Source: Pelagibacteraceae bacterium AG-390-C22
GTDB taxonomy: Bacteria; Pseudomonadota; Alphaproteobacteria; Pelagibacterales; Pelagibacteraceae
Assembly (NCBI GenBank): GCA_003278125.1
Contig: QCGX01000004.1
Location: 27,653 to 91,652, forward strand
Direction: 5' to 3'
DNA length: 64,000 nucleotides
The notes below the pieces were generated by a model. It had not been told where the DNA came from. It saw only the letters and a program-made list of their open reading frames with translations, and ran no database searches. Numbering within the stretch: position 1 is the first letter of the stretch; the number at the start of each line of letters is the position of its first letter. The translations under genes were made by a program, and so were the position numbers. Of this stretch, positions 17,268 to 25,108 are shown one piece after another.

Positions 17268-18044
17268 TTATTTAAAATTCAAAACGTTTCTCATGGAGTA
17301 TAAGCCAGGTTTTTTGCCTATTATCCATCTTGCAGCTGTTAATGCACCTTCGGAAAAAAGTGCTCTATCAAAAGCTTCATGATTTAAAGAAACTATCTCT
17401 TTTCCACTTGAAAAAGAAACTTCATGTTTGCCTATAACTGATCCTTTTCTGAGTGAATTAAAATTAATTTTTTTTCCATAAGGAAAAGATTTTTTATTTA
17501 GATATTTTTTTCCTATTAATCCATAAAAATCTTTATTTTTTCCTACGGCTATACCTTTACCAAGCATTAAAGCAGTTCCTGAGGGATAATCTTTTTTATT
17601 TTTATGATGAACTTCAAAAACTTTGCTTAAGAAATTATTATTAAGGGATTTTGAAGCTATTTCAGTTAAATACATTAGCAAATTAACTCCTAGACTCATA
17701 TTTCCAGCCTTAAGAATAGGAATTTTTCTTGAGTATTTTTTTATTATATTTTCTTCTCTTTTAGTGAATCCAGTCGTCCCAATCACAACTCTTTTTTTTA
17801 GTTTTGATGCAATTTTTAAAACTTCCAAGGTACATTTAGGCACTGTAAAATCTATTATTACATTTGCTTTCTTAAATGCATTTTCTGTATTTAAATTAGG
17901 TCTGATACCCATTATATTTTTATTTATTATTCTATTTTCAGTCAGAGATACTAACTTAAAGTTTTTATTTGCTTTTGAAGTTTTAATGAGTTGTCGACCC
18001 ATTCTTCCCATACAACCAGTTATTGCTAAATTAATTTTTTTCAT
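17268..18044 (-). CDS. dapB: 4-hydroxy-tetrahydrodipicolinate reductase
   Basis: DapB is the NAD(P)H-dependent step in diaminopimelate and lysine synthesis. The track begins at 18095, but the conserved N-terminus MKKINLAITGCMGRMGRQL starts at ATG 18044, giving 258 aa, the typical size. Also present are VIIGTTGF-like RVVIGTTGF, the MSLGVNLL segment and the active-site region EVHHKNKKDYPSGTALMLG with the catalytic histidines and lysine. A GKHEVSFSSGKE segment follows. It is 2 bp from the small membrane-protein ORF upstream. Confidence 0.97.
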   Translation of the reverse strand: MKKINLAITGCMGRMGRQLIKTSKANKNFKLVSLTENRIINKNIMGIRPNLNTENAFKKANVIIDFTVPKCTLEVLKIASKLKKRVVIGTTGFTKREENIIKKYSRKIPILKAGNMSLGVNLLMYLTEIASKSLNNNFLSKVFEVHHKNKKDYPSGTALMLGKGIAVGKNKDFYGLIGKKYLNKKSFPYGKKINFNSLRKGSVIGKHEVSFSSGKEIVSLNHEAFDRALFSEGALTAARWIIGKKPGLYSMRNVLNFK

Positions 18045-18046
18045 TA

Positions 18047-18211
18047 CTATACAAGATTTATAACTACAATAATAATAAGAACAATTATAGTCCAAATAGA
18101 TAAATTTTTTAAAAACTGTTTTATCTTATTATTCGTAGATAAAAATGCTGGTAAGATTAAAATTAATACTGCAATTAAAAATATTGCAGACATTATTTGC
18201 TCAGTTTCCAT
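18047..18211 (-). CDS. Small two-helix membrane protein (54 aa), unknown
   Basis: This ORF is missing from the track because of its length. It runs from ATG 18211 to TAG 18047 and reads METEQIMSAIFLIAVLILIL, then a short polar loop (STNNKIKQFLKNL), then WTIIVLIIIVVINLV. Two transmembrane helices with a basic loop are therefore predicted. It fits exactly between dnaJ (5 bp) and dapB (2 bp), which supports it being real. An internal ATG at residue 7 could be an alternative start. The sequence resembles the short membrane segment preceding some alphaproteobacterial aspartic-protease-like proteins, but no protease domain follows. Function unknown. Confidence 0.65.
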   Translation of the reverse strand: METEQIMSAIFLIAVLILILPAFLSTNNKIKQFLKNLSIWTIIVLIIIVVINLV

Positions 18212-18216
18212 TTAAT

Positions 18217-19341
18217 TTATGATCCTTTCCAGAATTTTTTTGCTTTTTCAAAAAAAGTTTTAATCACTGGATCAGGTTTATTTGACTCTATTTCATTAAA
18301 TTCTTCTAATATTTCCTTTTGTCTTTTTGAAAGAGAAGTCGGTACTTGAGTAACAACTCTTATATATAAATCTCCAAACACACTTCTTCTTAATATAGGC
18401 ATACCTTTTCCTTTTAATCTAAATTGTTTACCATGTTGAGTTCCCGCAGGAATTTTAATTTTAGATTTCCCCCCATCGATTGAAGGCACTTCTACAGTTG
18501 TTCCTAAAGTTGCGTCTGAAAAAGAAATTGGAAGTTCATAATATAAATTTTCCTCAGATCTTTTAAAAATAGTATGGTTATCGATAGAAATAAAAAGATA
18601 AAGATCTCCACTAGAACCACCTTTTGAACCAGCCTCACCTTTACCAGATAGCCTTATTCTAGTTCCATCATCAACACCTTTAGGAATCTTTACAGTTACA
18701 TTCTCACTACCTTGTACCTTCCCATTTCCACTACAAGTTTTACATGGAGTTCCTATTGTTTCTCCGTAACCACTACATTGAGGACAAGTTTGCTGAATTG
18801 TAAAAAATCCTTGATTAGTTCTGACTTTACCTTTTCCAGAGCAATAGGTACATTTTATAGGTTTGGATCCTTTTGCAGCTCCACTACCAGAGCATGGAGA
18901 ACACTTTTTATAAGTAGTGTATTTAACATTTTTCTCTAATCCTTTATAAGCTTCCTCTAAACTGATACTAGTATCGTACCTTAAATCATTTCCTCTATTA
19001 CTAGATCTTCTTGATGTTCCACCACCGAAGTCTCCAAAAAAATCTTCAAATATGTCAGAGAACGAAGATGAATTGAAATCGAATCCTCCAAAACCTTGAC
19101 CACCTCCTCCAGCTCCTTCAAAAGCAGCATGACCGAATTGATCATAATTATTTTTTCTCTTATCATCAGAGAGAACATGATAAGCTTCACTAGCCTCTTT
19201 GAATTTCTCTTCAGAGGTTTTATCACCTTTTGTTTTATCTGGATGATACTTTAGAGCTAATTTACGATAGGCTTTCTTAATTTCATCTTTAGAAGCTGAG
19301 TTTGTTACACCTAAGACATCGTAATAATCTCTTTTAGCCAC
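18217..19341 (-). CDS. dnaJ: Chaperone protein DnaJ
   Basis: DnaJ is the Hsp40 co-chaperone that delivers clients to DnaK. At 374 aa it has normal length. The J domain (residues 1-70) contains HPDK. A Gly/Phe-rich region ([12 protein letters not shown]) follows. Four zinc-finger CxxCxGxG repeats ([32 protein letters not shown]) lie at about 145-215. The C-terminal substrate-binding domain has [11 protein letters not shown]. The start is GTG, preceded by a strong Shine-Dalgarno (AGAGGAGA), unusual among neighbours that mostly have weak RBSs. dnaK is 24 bp upstream, giving grpE-dnaK-dnaJ. Confidence 0.98.
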   Translation of the reverse strand: MAKRDYYDVLGVTNSASKDEIKKAYRKLALKYHPDKTKGDKTSEEKFKEASEAYHVLSDDKRKNNYDQFGHAAFEGAGGGGQGFGGFDFNSSSFSDIFEDFFGDFGGGTSRRSSNRGNDLRYDTSISLEEAYKGLEKNVKYTTYKKCSPCSGSGAAKGSKPIKCTYCSGKGKVRTNQGFFTIQQTCPQCSGYGETIGTPCKTCSGNGKVQGSENVTVKIPKGVDDGTRIRLSGKGEAGSKGGSSGDLYLFISIDNHTIFKRSEENLYYELPISFSDATLGTTVEVPSIDGGKSKIKIPAGTQHGKQFRLKGKGMPILRRSVFGDLYIRVVTQVPTSLSKRQKEILEEFNEIESNKPDPVIKTFFEKAKKFWKGS

Positions 19342-19365
19342 AGGACGTCTCCTCTATTAATTTTC

Positions 19366-21285
19366 TTAGGCGCTTTTTTCTTTATCTTCTTTTACATCTT
19401 CAAAATCTGCATCTACAACATTTTCTTTATCTTCTGGTTTTGCGTCTTTTGATTCTTTTCCTTTAGTTTCTTTAGTTTTTTGCTGACTTTTATAAACTGC
19501 TTCACCTAACTTCATTGAAACTTGAATTAAGCTTTGTGTTTTTTTCTTAATATCTTCTGAGTCAGTTCCTTCTAAAGATTTTTTAAGATCTGCAATTCCA
19601 CTTTCAATAGCCTTTTTCTCCTCTGCTGAGATTTTATCACCGTGTTCTTTTAGGCTTTTCTCTGTTGAAAAGACCAAACTATCAGCTTGGTTTCTAGCAT
19701 CAACGGACTCTCTTTTCTTTTTATCAGCTTCTTTGTTAGCCTCAGCATCTTTAACCATCTTTTGGATTTCTTCTTCGGATAAACCACCAGATGCTTGAAT
19801 TTGAATTTTTTGTTCTTTTCCAGTTCCTTTATCTTTAGCTGAGACATTTACAATTCCATTTGCATCAATATCAAATGTAACTTCAATTTGAGGCGTTCCT
19901 CTTGCAGCAGGAGGAATTCCTACTAATTCAAAGTTTCCTAAAATTTTATTGTCTGAAGCCATTTCTCTTTCACCTTGCAGAACTCTTATAGAAACTGCAG
20001 GCTGATTATCTTCTGCTGTAGAAAATACCTGGCTTTTTTTAGTAGGTATTGTAGTGTTTTTATCGATTAACTTAGTTGAAACACCACCTAGAGTTTCTAT
20101 TCCCAGAGATAATGGAGTTACATCAAGCAATAAAACATCTTTAACATCACCTTGTAAAACACCTGCTTGAATAGCGGCTCCCATAGCTACTACCTCATCG
20201 GGATTTACACTTTTGTTTGGTTCTTTACCGAAGAAATTTTTAACTGTTTCAACAATTTTAGGCATTCTAGTCATACCACCAACTAAGACTACTTCATTAA
20301 TCTCTGCAGCAGAAAAACCAGAGTCTTTAAGAGCAATTTTGCATGGTTCTAAAGTTTTTTCTACTAAGTCTGAAACTAAAGCCTCTAGTTTAGCTCTTGT
20401 GAATTTTAAATTAACATGCTTAGGTCCAGTTTTATCAGCTGTGATAAAAGGTAAATTGATTTCTGTTTGAGCCGCAGAAGACAATTCTATTTTTGCTTTT
20501 TCAGCAGCTTCTTTTAATCTTTGTAAAGCTAATTTATCATTTTTTAAATCAATTCCATTATCTTTTTTAAATTCACTTACTAGATAGTTAACTATCGCAT
20601 CATCAAAGTCTTCTCCTCCTAAAAAAGTATCTCCATTAGTTGATTTAACTTCAAAAACACCATCTCCAATTTCTAATATTGAAACATCAAACGTTCCGCC
20701 TCCCAAATCATATACTGCAATTTTTTGTCCATTTTTTTTATCTAAACCATAAGCTAAAGCTGCAGCTGTTGGTTCGTTGATAATTCTTAAAACTTCTAAG
20801 CCTGCAATCTTTCCAGCATCTTTAGTTGCTTGTCTTTGTGCATCATTAAAGTAAGCAGGGACAGTAATAACTGCTTTAGTTACAGCTTGGCCTAAATATT
20901 TTTCTGCAGTTTCTTTCATTTTTTGCAAAATAAAAGCAGATATTTGTGAAGGTGAATATTTTTTTCCTTTACCTTCAATCCACGCTTCTCCATTATCTGA
21001 TTTGATTATCTTAAAAGGAACTCTGCCAATATCTTTTTTGACTGTTTCATCTTCAAAAGATCTACCAATTAATCTTTTAGTAGCAAAAATCGTATCTTGT
21101 GCATTTGTTACCGCCTGTCTTTTTGCAGGTTGACCAATAAGTTTTTCTTCATTATCTAAAAAAGCAACTACTGAAGGTGTAGTTCTAGTTCCTTCAGCAT
21201 TTTCTAAAACTTTAGCCTGCGAACCATCCATAATGGCTACACATGAATTTGTAGTTCCTAAATCTATTCCTATTACTTTGCTCAT
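19366..21285 (-). CDS. dnaK: Chaperone protein DnaK (Hsp70)
   Basis: DnaK is the ATP-driven chaperone. At 639 aa it is full length. The phosphate-1 motif [17 protein letters not shown] is at the N-terminus. Other signatures are [21 protein letters not shown], the phosphate-2 motif [16 protein letters not shown], and [14 protein letters not shown]. The interdomain linker [16 protein letters not shown] leads to the substrate-binding domain with VLQGER. The C-terminus is a charged tail ending VKEDKEKSA. It lies between grpE (58-bp gap) and dnaJ. I see no obvious sigma-32 promoter or CIRCE element in the gaps. Confidence 0.99.
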   Translation of the reverse strand: MSKVIGIDLGTTNSCVAIMDGSQAKVLENAEGTRTTPSVVAFLDNEEKLIGQPAKRQAVTNAQDTIFATKRLIGRSFEDETVKKDIGRVPFKIIKSDNGEAWIEGKGKKYSPSQISAFILQKMKETAEKYLGQAVTKAVITVPAYFNDAQRQATKDAGKIAGLEVLRIINEPTAAALAYGLDKKNGQKIAVYDLGGGTFDVSILEIGDGVFEVKSTNGDTFLGGEDFDDAIVNYLVSEFKKDNGIDLKNDKLALQRLKEAAEKAKIELSSAAQTEINLPFITADKTGPKHVNLKFTRAKLEALVSDLVEKTLEPCKIALKDSGFSAAEINEVVLVGGMTRMPKIVETVKNFFGKEPNKSVNPDEVVAMGAAIQAGVLQGDVKDVLLLDVTPLSLGIETLGGVSTKLIDKNTTIPTKKSQVFSTAEDNQPAVSIRVLQGEREMASDNKILGNFELVGIPPAARGTPQIEVTFDIDANGIVNVSAKDKGTGKEQKIQIQASGGLSEEEIQKMVKDAEANKEADKKKRESVDARNQADSLVFSTEKSLKEHGDKISAEEKKAIESGIADLKKSLEGTDSEDIKKKTQSLIQVSMKLGEAVYKSQQKTKETKGKESKDAKPEDKENVVDADFEDVKEDKEKSA

Positions 21286-21343
21286 TGTTTAAATTCCTTT
21301 ATTCGTCGTTGTTTATATGGGTGTTTTTTCTTCTTCTACAAGG

Positions 21344-21934
21344 TTATTTCTCATCTTTTTTTTTATCTTTTTCCTTACTTTTAGATGTTTTTTTCTTCGC
21401 TACAGCTACTAATGCCGGCCTCAACAATCTTTCTCCCAGCATATATCCAGGCTGAATTTCTTCTAGAATAGCACCAGTTTCTGCTTTCTCATCTTCAATT
21501 TCGGACATAGCCTGATGAAGATTCGGATCAAATTTATGATTTTGTGTATTAATTTTCTTAATTCTATTTTTTTCAAATATGGATACCAAATCTTTTTCTA
21601 TAACAGTTATATTGTCCAAAAATTTATCTAAATCTTTATTATTTTTAAGAACTTCATCGTTCTTAATAGCTAGCTTAGCCCTTTGTAAATTATCTAAAAT
21701 TGCCAGACTTTCTTTAGCAAAATTAAAAGACCCGAACTCAAAAGCATCTTTGATTTCTTTTTCAAATCTTCTTCTTTGGTTTTCTATTTCAGCTAATGAC
21801 CTTAGTAATTTATCCTCAGATTCAGCCAATTTATCTTCTAGGGATTTTTCTTTTTTAATCTCATCCTTAGACTGATCATCTTTATTCTGATCTTCCTTTG
21901 ATCCGTCAGCTTTTTTTTGGTTATCTTCAGCCAT
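21344..21934 (-). CDS. grpE: Nucleotide exchange factor GrpE
   Basis: GrpE releases ADP from DnaK. It is 196 aa with a very charged N-terminal tail (MAEDNQKKADGSKEDQNKDD). A long coiled coil follows, including LLRSLAEIENQRRRFEKEI, then the beta domain signature FDPNLHQAMSEIEDEKAETG...ILEEIQPGYMLGERLLRPALVAV. It is the first gene of the minus-strand chaperone operon. The 44-bp gap to the divergent rdgB start must carry both promoters; a TATAAT at 21955-21960 points towards rdgB. Confidence 0.96.
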   Translation of the reverse strand: MAEDNQKKADGSKEDQNKDDQSKDEIKKEKSLEDKLAESEDKLLRSLAEIENQRRRFEKEIKDAFEFGSFNFAKESLAILDNLQRAKLAIKNDEVLKNNKDLDKFLDNITVIEKDLVSIFEKNRIKKINTQNHKFDPNLHQAMSEIEDEKAETGAILEEIQPGYMLGERLLRPALVAVAKKKTSKSKEKDKKKDEK

Positions 21935-21978
21935 GATAATTGCTATATAGTGCCTATAATTTAAAATACTAGGTATAG

Positions 21979-22557
21979 ATGAAAAAAATTTTTATAGGTA
22001 CTCACAACAGGGGAAAATTTAAAGAAATTAGCTACCTATTACCCAAAAAAATAAAAAAAATCTCTCCAATTAAATTAAAAGTCAAAAGTCCAAAAGAAAC
22101 TGGGAAAACTTTTCTTTCTAATGCAAAACTTAAAGCAAAATATTTTTCTAAGTTTACAGAACTACCAGTAATTTCTGATGACTCTGGACTTTGCATAAGA
22201 GCATTAAAAGGAAAACCTGGAATTTATTCGGCTAGATGGGCGAAAAAATATGGAAGCTTTTCAAATGCAATGCGATTTATATTAAAAAAGATGAAAAAGA
22301 AAAAAAATAGATCTGCTACATTTATATGTAGTTTGTCTTTTAAATATCCAAGAGGAAAAGTGGTTACAGTAATAGGGAAAATTAACGGTTTAATTTCTTA
22401 CAAGATGCTTGGAACGAGAGGGTTTGGCTATGATCCTATATTTATTCCTGCAGGTGAATCTATTACATTTGGACAAATGTCTAAATTAAAAAAAATTAAC
22501 ATGGATCACAGATATATTGCTTTTAAGAAATTAAAAAGAAAAATTAAAATTTTGTAA
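21979..22557 (+). CDS. rdgB: XTP/dITP pyrophosphatase RdgB (Ham1)
   Basis: RdgB removes non-canonical purine triphosphates. It is 192 aa. The start IFIGTHNRGKFKEISYLL carries the TxNxxK substrate motif. VISDDSGLCIRALKGKPGIYSARW holds the metal/active-site acidic residues. The C-terminal family region RGFGYDPIFIP precedes the end, and the usual SHR element appears as MDHRYIAFKKL. The last 14 bp overlap the convergent LpoA-like gene. Confidence 0.96.
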   Translation: MKKIFIGTHNRGKFKEISYLLPKKIKKISPIKLKVKSPKETGKTFLSNAKLKAKYFSKFTELPVISDDSGLCIRALKGKPGIYSARWAKKYGSFSNAMRFILKKMKKKKNRSATFICSLSFKYPRGKVVTVIGKINGLISYKMLGTRGFGYDPIFIPAGESITFGQMSKLKKINMDHRYIAFKKLKRKIKIL

Positions 22558-23698
22558 ATCGATTGTTTGCAGCTTTATAAATACTTAGATTTTGGATTGT
22601 TTTTTTATTATTAAAACTAAAAGTTCCAATTTTGCCTTTAATTTTACCTTTAAAAGAAAAATCATTTACCGAATTTATTTTACCCTTTTTTTTCCAGGCA
22701 TAATAAATTAGACCTATGGCATCATAAGCTAAAATAGTTATTTCACTCGGAAAATTATTAAATATTTTAAAATAATTATCTTTATATTTTTTAAACTCTT
22801 TATAATTAACTGAAGGATAATACAAACTTCTCACAGTATTTTCATAAAAGATACTCTCATCAAACCATTGGTTTATAGTTGTAAATAAAACTTTTTCTTG
22901 GTCTACATCAGTAAAGACTAATGATGTTAATACACTTTTTAAACTGTTTCCAAAGTCAATTATAATTACTGAGTCAAAATTTACATCTCCTAGAGTATAC
23001 TTTTGTTCCAATTTTTCCAATTGACGTTTTGACTGTTCATCTTCTTTATCTTCAAACATTTTTTTTCTGTTTTCTAGATTTCTTTTTCTTTGAGAATAAT
23101 TTGTTAAAATTTCAATTTCTCCAGTTAAAACTTTTGGATCGGGGTTGTATTTAAATATTTTATAATTTTTCAAATCTAATTTATTTAATTTTTTCTCAAT
23201 AAAATTTGCATATTGATTTTTAGGTATAAAGATTACAGTCTTATTTTTTTTTTGTATTTTAATAAATTTCATCAAAGCAAACATTTGAGATTCAAGACTT
23301 ACACCAATGCTTATTATGTTGTTTTGAAATTCAGGGTTTATATTTGAAGGAGAAATAAATATCATATCATTGAATTTCTTTACCTCATCAAAATCTTCAT
23401 TATTGATTGGTCCAATTACAATATTCACCCCTTGCGATCGAATTTCTTGAATTGCTTTAATTAATTTTTTTTTATCATTCGAACCAGAGTCCCTTGGTAT
23501 TATCTGAACATTTTTATCATTAATTTCATCTAAAGCTAATTGTAAGGAATATAGAAGGGAATCCCCAAGTTCTTTATATTCTCCACTTAGAGGTGCCAGC
23601 AAGCCAACTTTGAGAATATTATTATTCTCATTACCTTGTAGATTAGAATTAAAAAAGATTAATATATAAGCTATTATTGTTATAAATTTATTTTTCAT
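22544..23698 (-). CDS. Periplasmic-binding-fold penicillin-binding-protein activator (LpoA C-domain-like)
   Basis: This 384-aa exported protein has a signal segment (MKNKFITIIAYILIFFNSNLQG) and a type-1 periplasmic-binding fold: LKVGLLAPLSGEYKELGDSLLYSLQLAL, then QVNIVIGPINNED-like GVNIVIGPINNED. The central lysine/glutamate-rich insertion contains RNLENRKKMFEDKEDEQ. The family (LppC/LpoA C-terminal domain) activates PBP1A-type peptidoglycan synthases in gammaproteobacteria; the alphaproteobacterial members lack the N-terminal TPR domain, as here. No cysteine lipobox is evident. It is head-to-head with rsmI, 3 bp apart, matching the E. coli yraL-yraM neighbourhood. Confidence 0.8.
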   Translation of the reverse strand: MKNKFITIIAYILIFFNSNLQGNENNNILKVGLLAPLSGEYKELGDSLLYSLQLALDEINDKNVQIIPRDSGSNDKKKLIKAIQEIRSQGVNIVIGPINNEDFDEVKKFNDMIFISPSNINPEFQNNIISIGVSLESQMFALMKFIKIQKKNKTVIFIPKNQYANFIEKKLNKLDLKNYKIFKYNPDPKVLTGEIEILTNYSQRKRNLENRKKMFEDKEDEQSKRQLEKLEQKYTLGDVNFDSVIIIDFGNSLKSVLTSLVFTDVDQEKVLFTTINQWFDESIFYENTVRSLYYPSVNYKEFKKYKDNYFKIFNNFPSEITILAYDAIGLIYYAWKKKGKINSVNDFSFKGKIKGKIGTFSFNNKKTIQNLSIYKAANNRFTKF

Positions 23699-23701
23699 AG
23701 T

Positions 23702-24544
23702 ATGAAATTGTCTATTAAAACCTTATATATTGTTTCAACTCCCATTGGAAATCTTGATGATATAACTATAAGAGCGATAGATGTACTAAAAAAATCTGAC
23801 ATAATTCTTTGTGAAGATACTAGACACTCTTTAAAGTTATTAAATCATTTAAAAATTAAAAAACAGTTAATCTCTTATCACAAGTTCAATGAAAAAAAAG
23901 AACTTGAAAAAATCATAAAATATTTAAATGAAGGCAAAATTTTGTCTTTAATTTCTGACGCTGGCACCCCCTCTCTCTCTGACCCAGGTCGTTTACTAAT
24001 TCAAACATGTATTAAAAAAAATATAAGGGTTATTCCGATTCCAGGAGCATCTTCTATTACAACTTCAATGAGCATTTCTGGGTTTAAAGATCAATTTCTT
24101 TTTTATGGCTTTTTACCTAAAACTGAGAAGGAATTAGAAAAAATTTTATCATCTCTTTGTCAATTTAGTTTTTCCCAAGTATTTTTTATACCGTCTATTA
24201 AAATTAATTTTTACTTAAAAAAATTCAAAAAGTTTTTCCCGGGCAGGAAGTTGTTAATTGCCAAAGAACTTACAAAGATGCATGAATCGTTTTATAGAGA
24301 AGATATTGATAAAATTAATATGTTTAAAACTTCAATTAAAGGTGAGTTAACAGTTGTAATATCAGAAAAAAATATTAAAGATAAATTCTTTGATGAAAAT
24401 AAAATTATTAAAAAAGCTAAAATTTATCTTAAAAAATACAGCTTAAAAGATGTTGTTGAACTGTTATTCGAGTCAGAAAAAATTAACAAAAAAAAGATTT
24501 ATCAAATATGTTTAAATATAAAAGAAAATGCGAAAAATAATTAG
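23702..24544 (+). CDS. rsmI: 16S rRNA (cytidine1402-2'-O)-methyltransferase RsmI
   Basis: RsmI is the tetrapyrrole-methylase-fold enzyme that 2'-O-methylates C1402 of 16S rRNA. It is 280 aa. Clear signatures are LYIVSTPIGNLDDITIRAIDVLK, ILCEDTRHSLKLLNHL, ISDAGTPSLSDPGRLLI and PIPGASSITTSMSISG. A FLPK element and a KELTKMHESFYR segment follow. The C-terminal helices contain KIYLKKYSLKDVVELL. The last 17 bp overlap the BON lipoprotein start. The yraN gene that often sits next to rsmI in proteobacteria is not present here. Confidence 0.96.
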   Translation: MKLSIKTLYIVSTPIGNLDDITIRAIDVLKKSDIILCEDTRHSLKLLNHLKIKKQLISYHKFNEKKELEKIIKYLNEGKILSLISDAGTPSLSDPGRLLIQTCIKKNIRVIPIPGASSITTSMSISGFKDQFLFYGFLPKTEKELEKILSSLCQFSFSQVFFIPSIKINFYLKKFKKFFPGRKLLIAKELTKMHESFYREDIDKINMFKTSIKGELTVVISEKNIKDKFFDENKIIKKAKIYLKKYSLKDVVELLFESEKINKKKIYQICLNIKENAKNN

Positions 24545-25106
24545 TTTACTATTAATATTTCTCTTAGTTTCGTGCACCTCGGTTGGGAGATTTGGAACAG
24601 GTGTTGATATAACTTTTGACCCTAGGACAATTGGTATGCAAATTGACGATACAATTATGCAAAAAAATTTGAATGCTAGACTTGCATTAACAGATAAAAA
24701 ATATTTTTTATCAATACAATCAGAAGTGATTGATGGGAGAATATTTTTATCAGGAAAAGTAGATGAACCAGAAGAGAAGATTAAAATAACAAAAATGGCT
24801 TGGGAAACAAAGGGTGTTCGATCAGTAAAAAATGCCATAAGTATTAAGGGACAAAGCAATTTTAAGGGCACCGCAAAAGACATTTTAATTACTAGTCAAT
24901 TAAGATCTGCTTTAATATTTAATAAAAAGACCAAAGCGAGAAATTATACTTTGGAAACTATAAACAAAAATATTTATATTTTTGGCATAGCGATGGATGA
25001 GGAAGAAAAAAGCCAAGTTATTAATGAAGCTAATAAGATATATGATGTTGAGAATGTAATTCCATCTATATATTTAGTTTCTGAATTAAGCCGTAATAAA
25101 ATTTAA
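24528..25106 (+). CDS. BON-domain outer-membrane lipoprotein (DolP/YraP-like)
   Basis: This 192-aa lipoprotein has a short signal (MRKIISLLLIFLLVSC) with lipobox LVSC at residue 16. Two BON-type alpha/beta domains follow. The first is around NLNARLALTDKKYFLSIQSEVIDGRIFLSGKV...VRSVKNAISI, the second around ILITSQLRSALIF...IYIFGIAMDEEEKSQV...VENVIPSIY. DolP/YraP preserves outer-membrane integrity. Its place beside rsmI and the LpoA-like gene reproduces the E. coli yra cluster, which supports the call. It overlaps rsmI by 17 bp and ends 2 bp before convergent maeB. Confidence 0.88.
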   Translation: MRKIISLLLIFLLVSCTSVGRFGTGVDITFDPRTIGMQIDDTIMQKNLNARLALTDKKYFLSIQSEVIDGRIFLSGKVDEPEEKIKITKMAWETKGVRSVKNAISIKGQSNFKGTAKDILITSQLRSALIFNKKTKARNYTLETINKNIYIFGIAMDEEEKSQVINEANKIYDVENVIPSIYLVSELSRNKI

Positions 25107-25108
25107 AT

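Noticed and set aside
18045-18095. N-terminal extension of dapB
   Set aside because: The extra 17 residues (MDYNCSYYYCSYK...) lie in the region coding for the small membrane protein and precede the canonical DapB start.
21286-21343. Sigma-32 or CIRCE heat-shock element near grpE/dnaK
   Set aside because: Neither the gaps nor the upstream region shows the TTAGCACTC-N9-GAGTGCTAA repeat or a CTTGAA/CCCCAT promoter.
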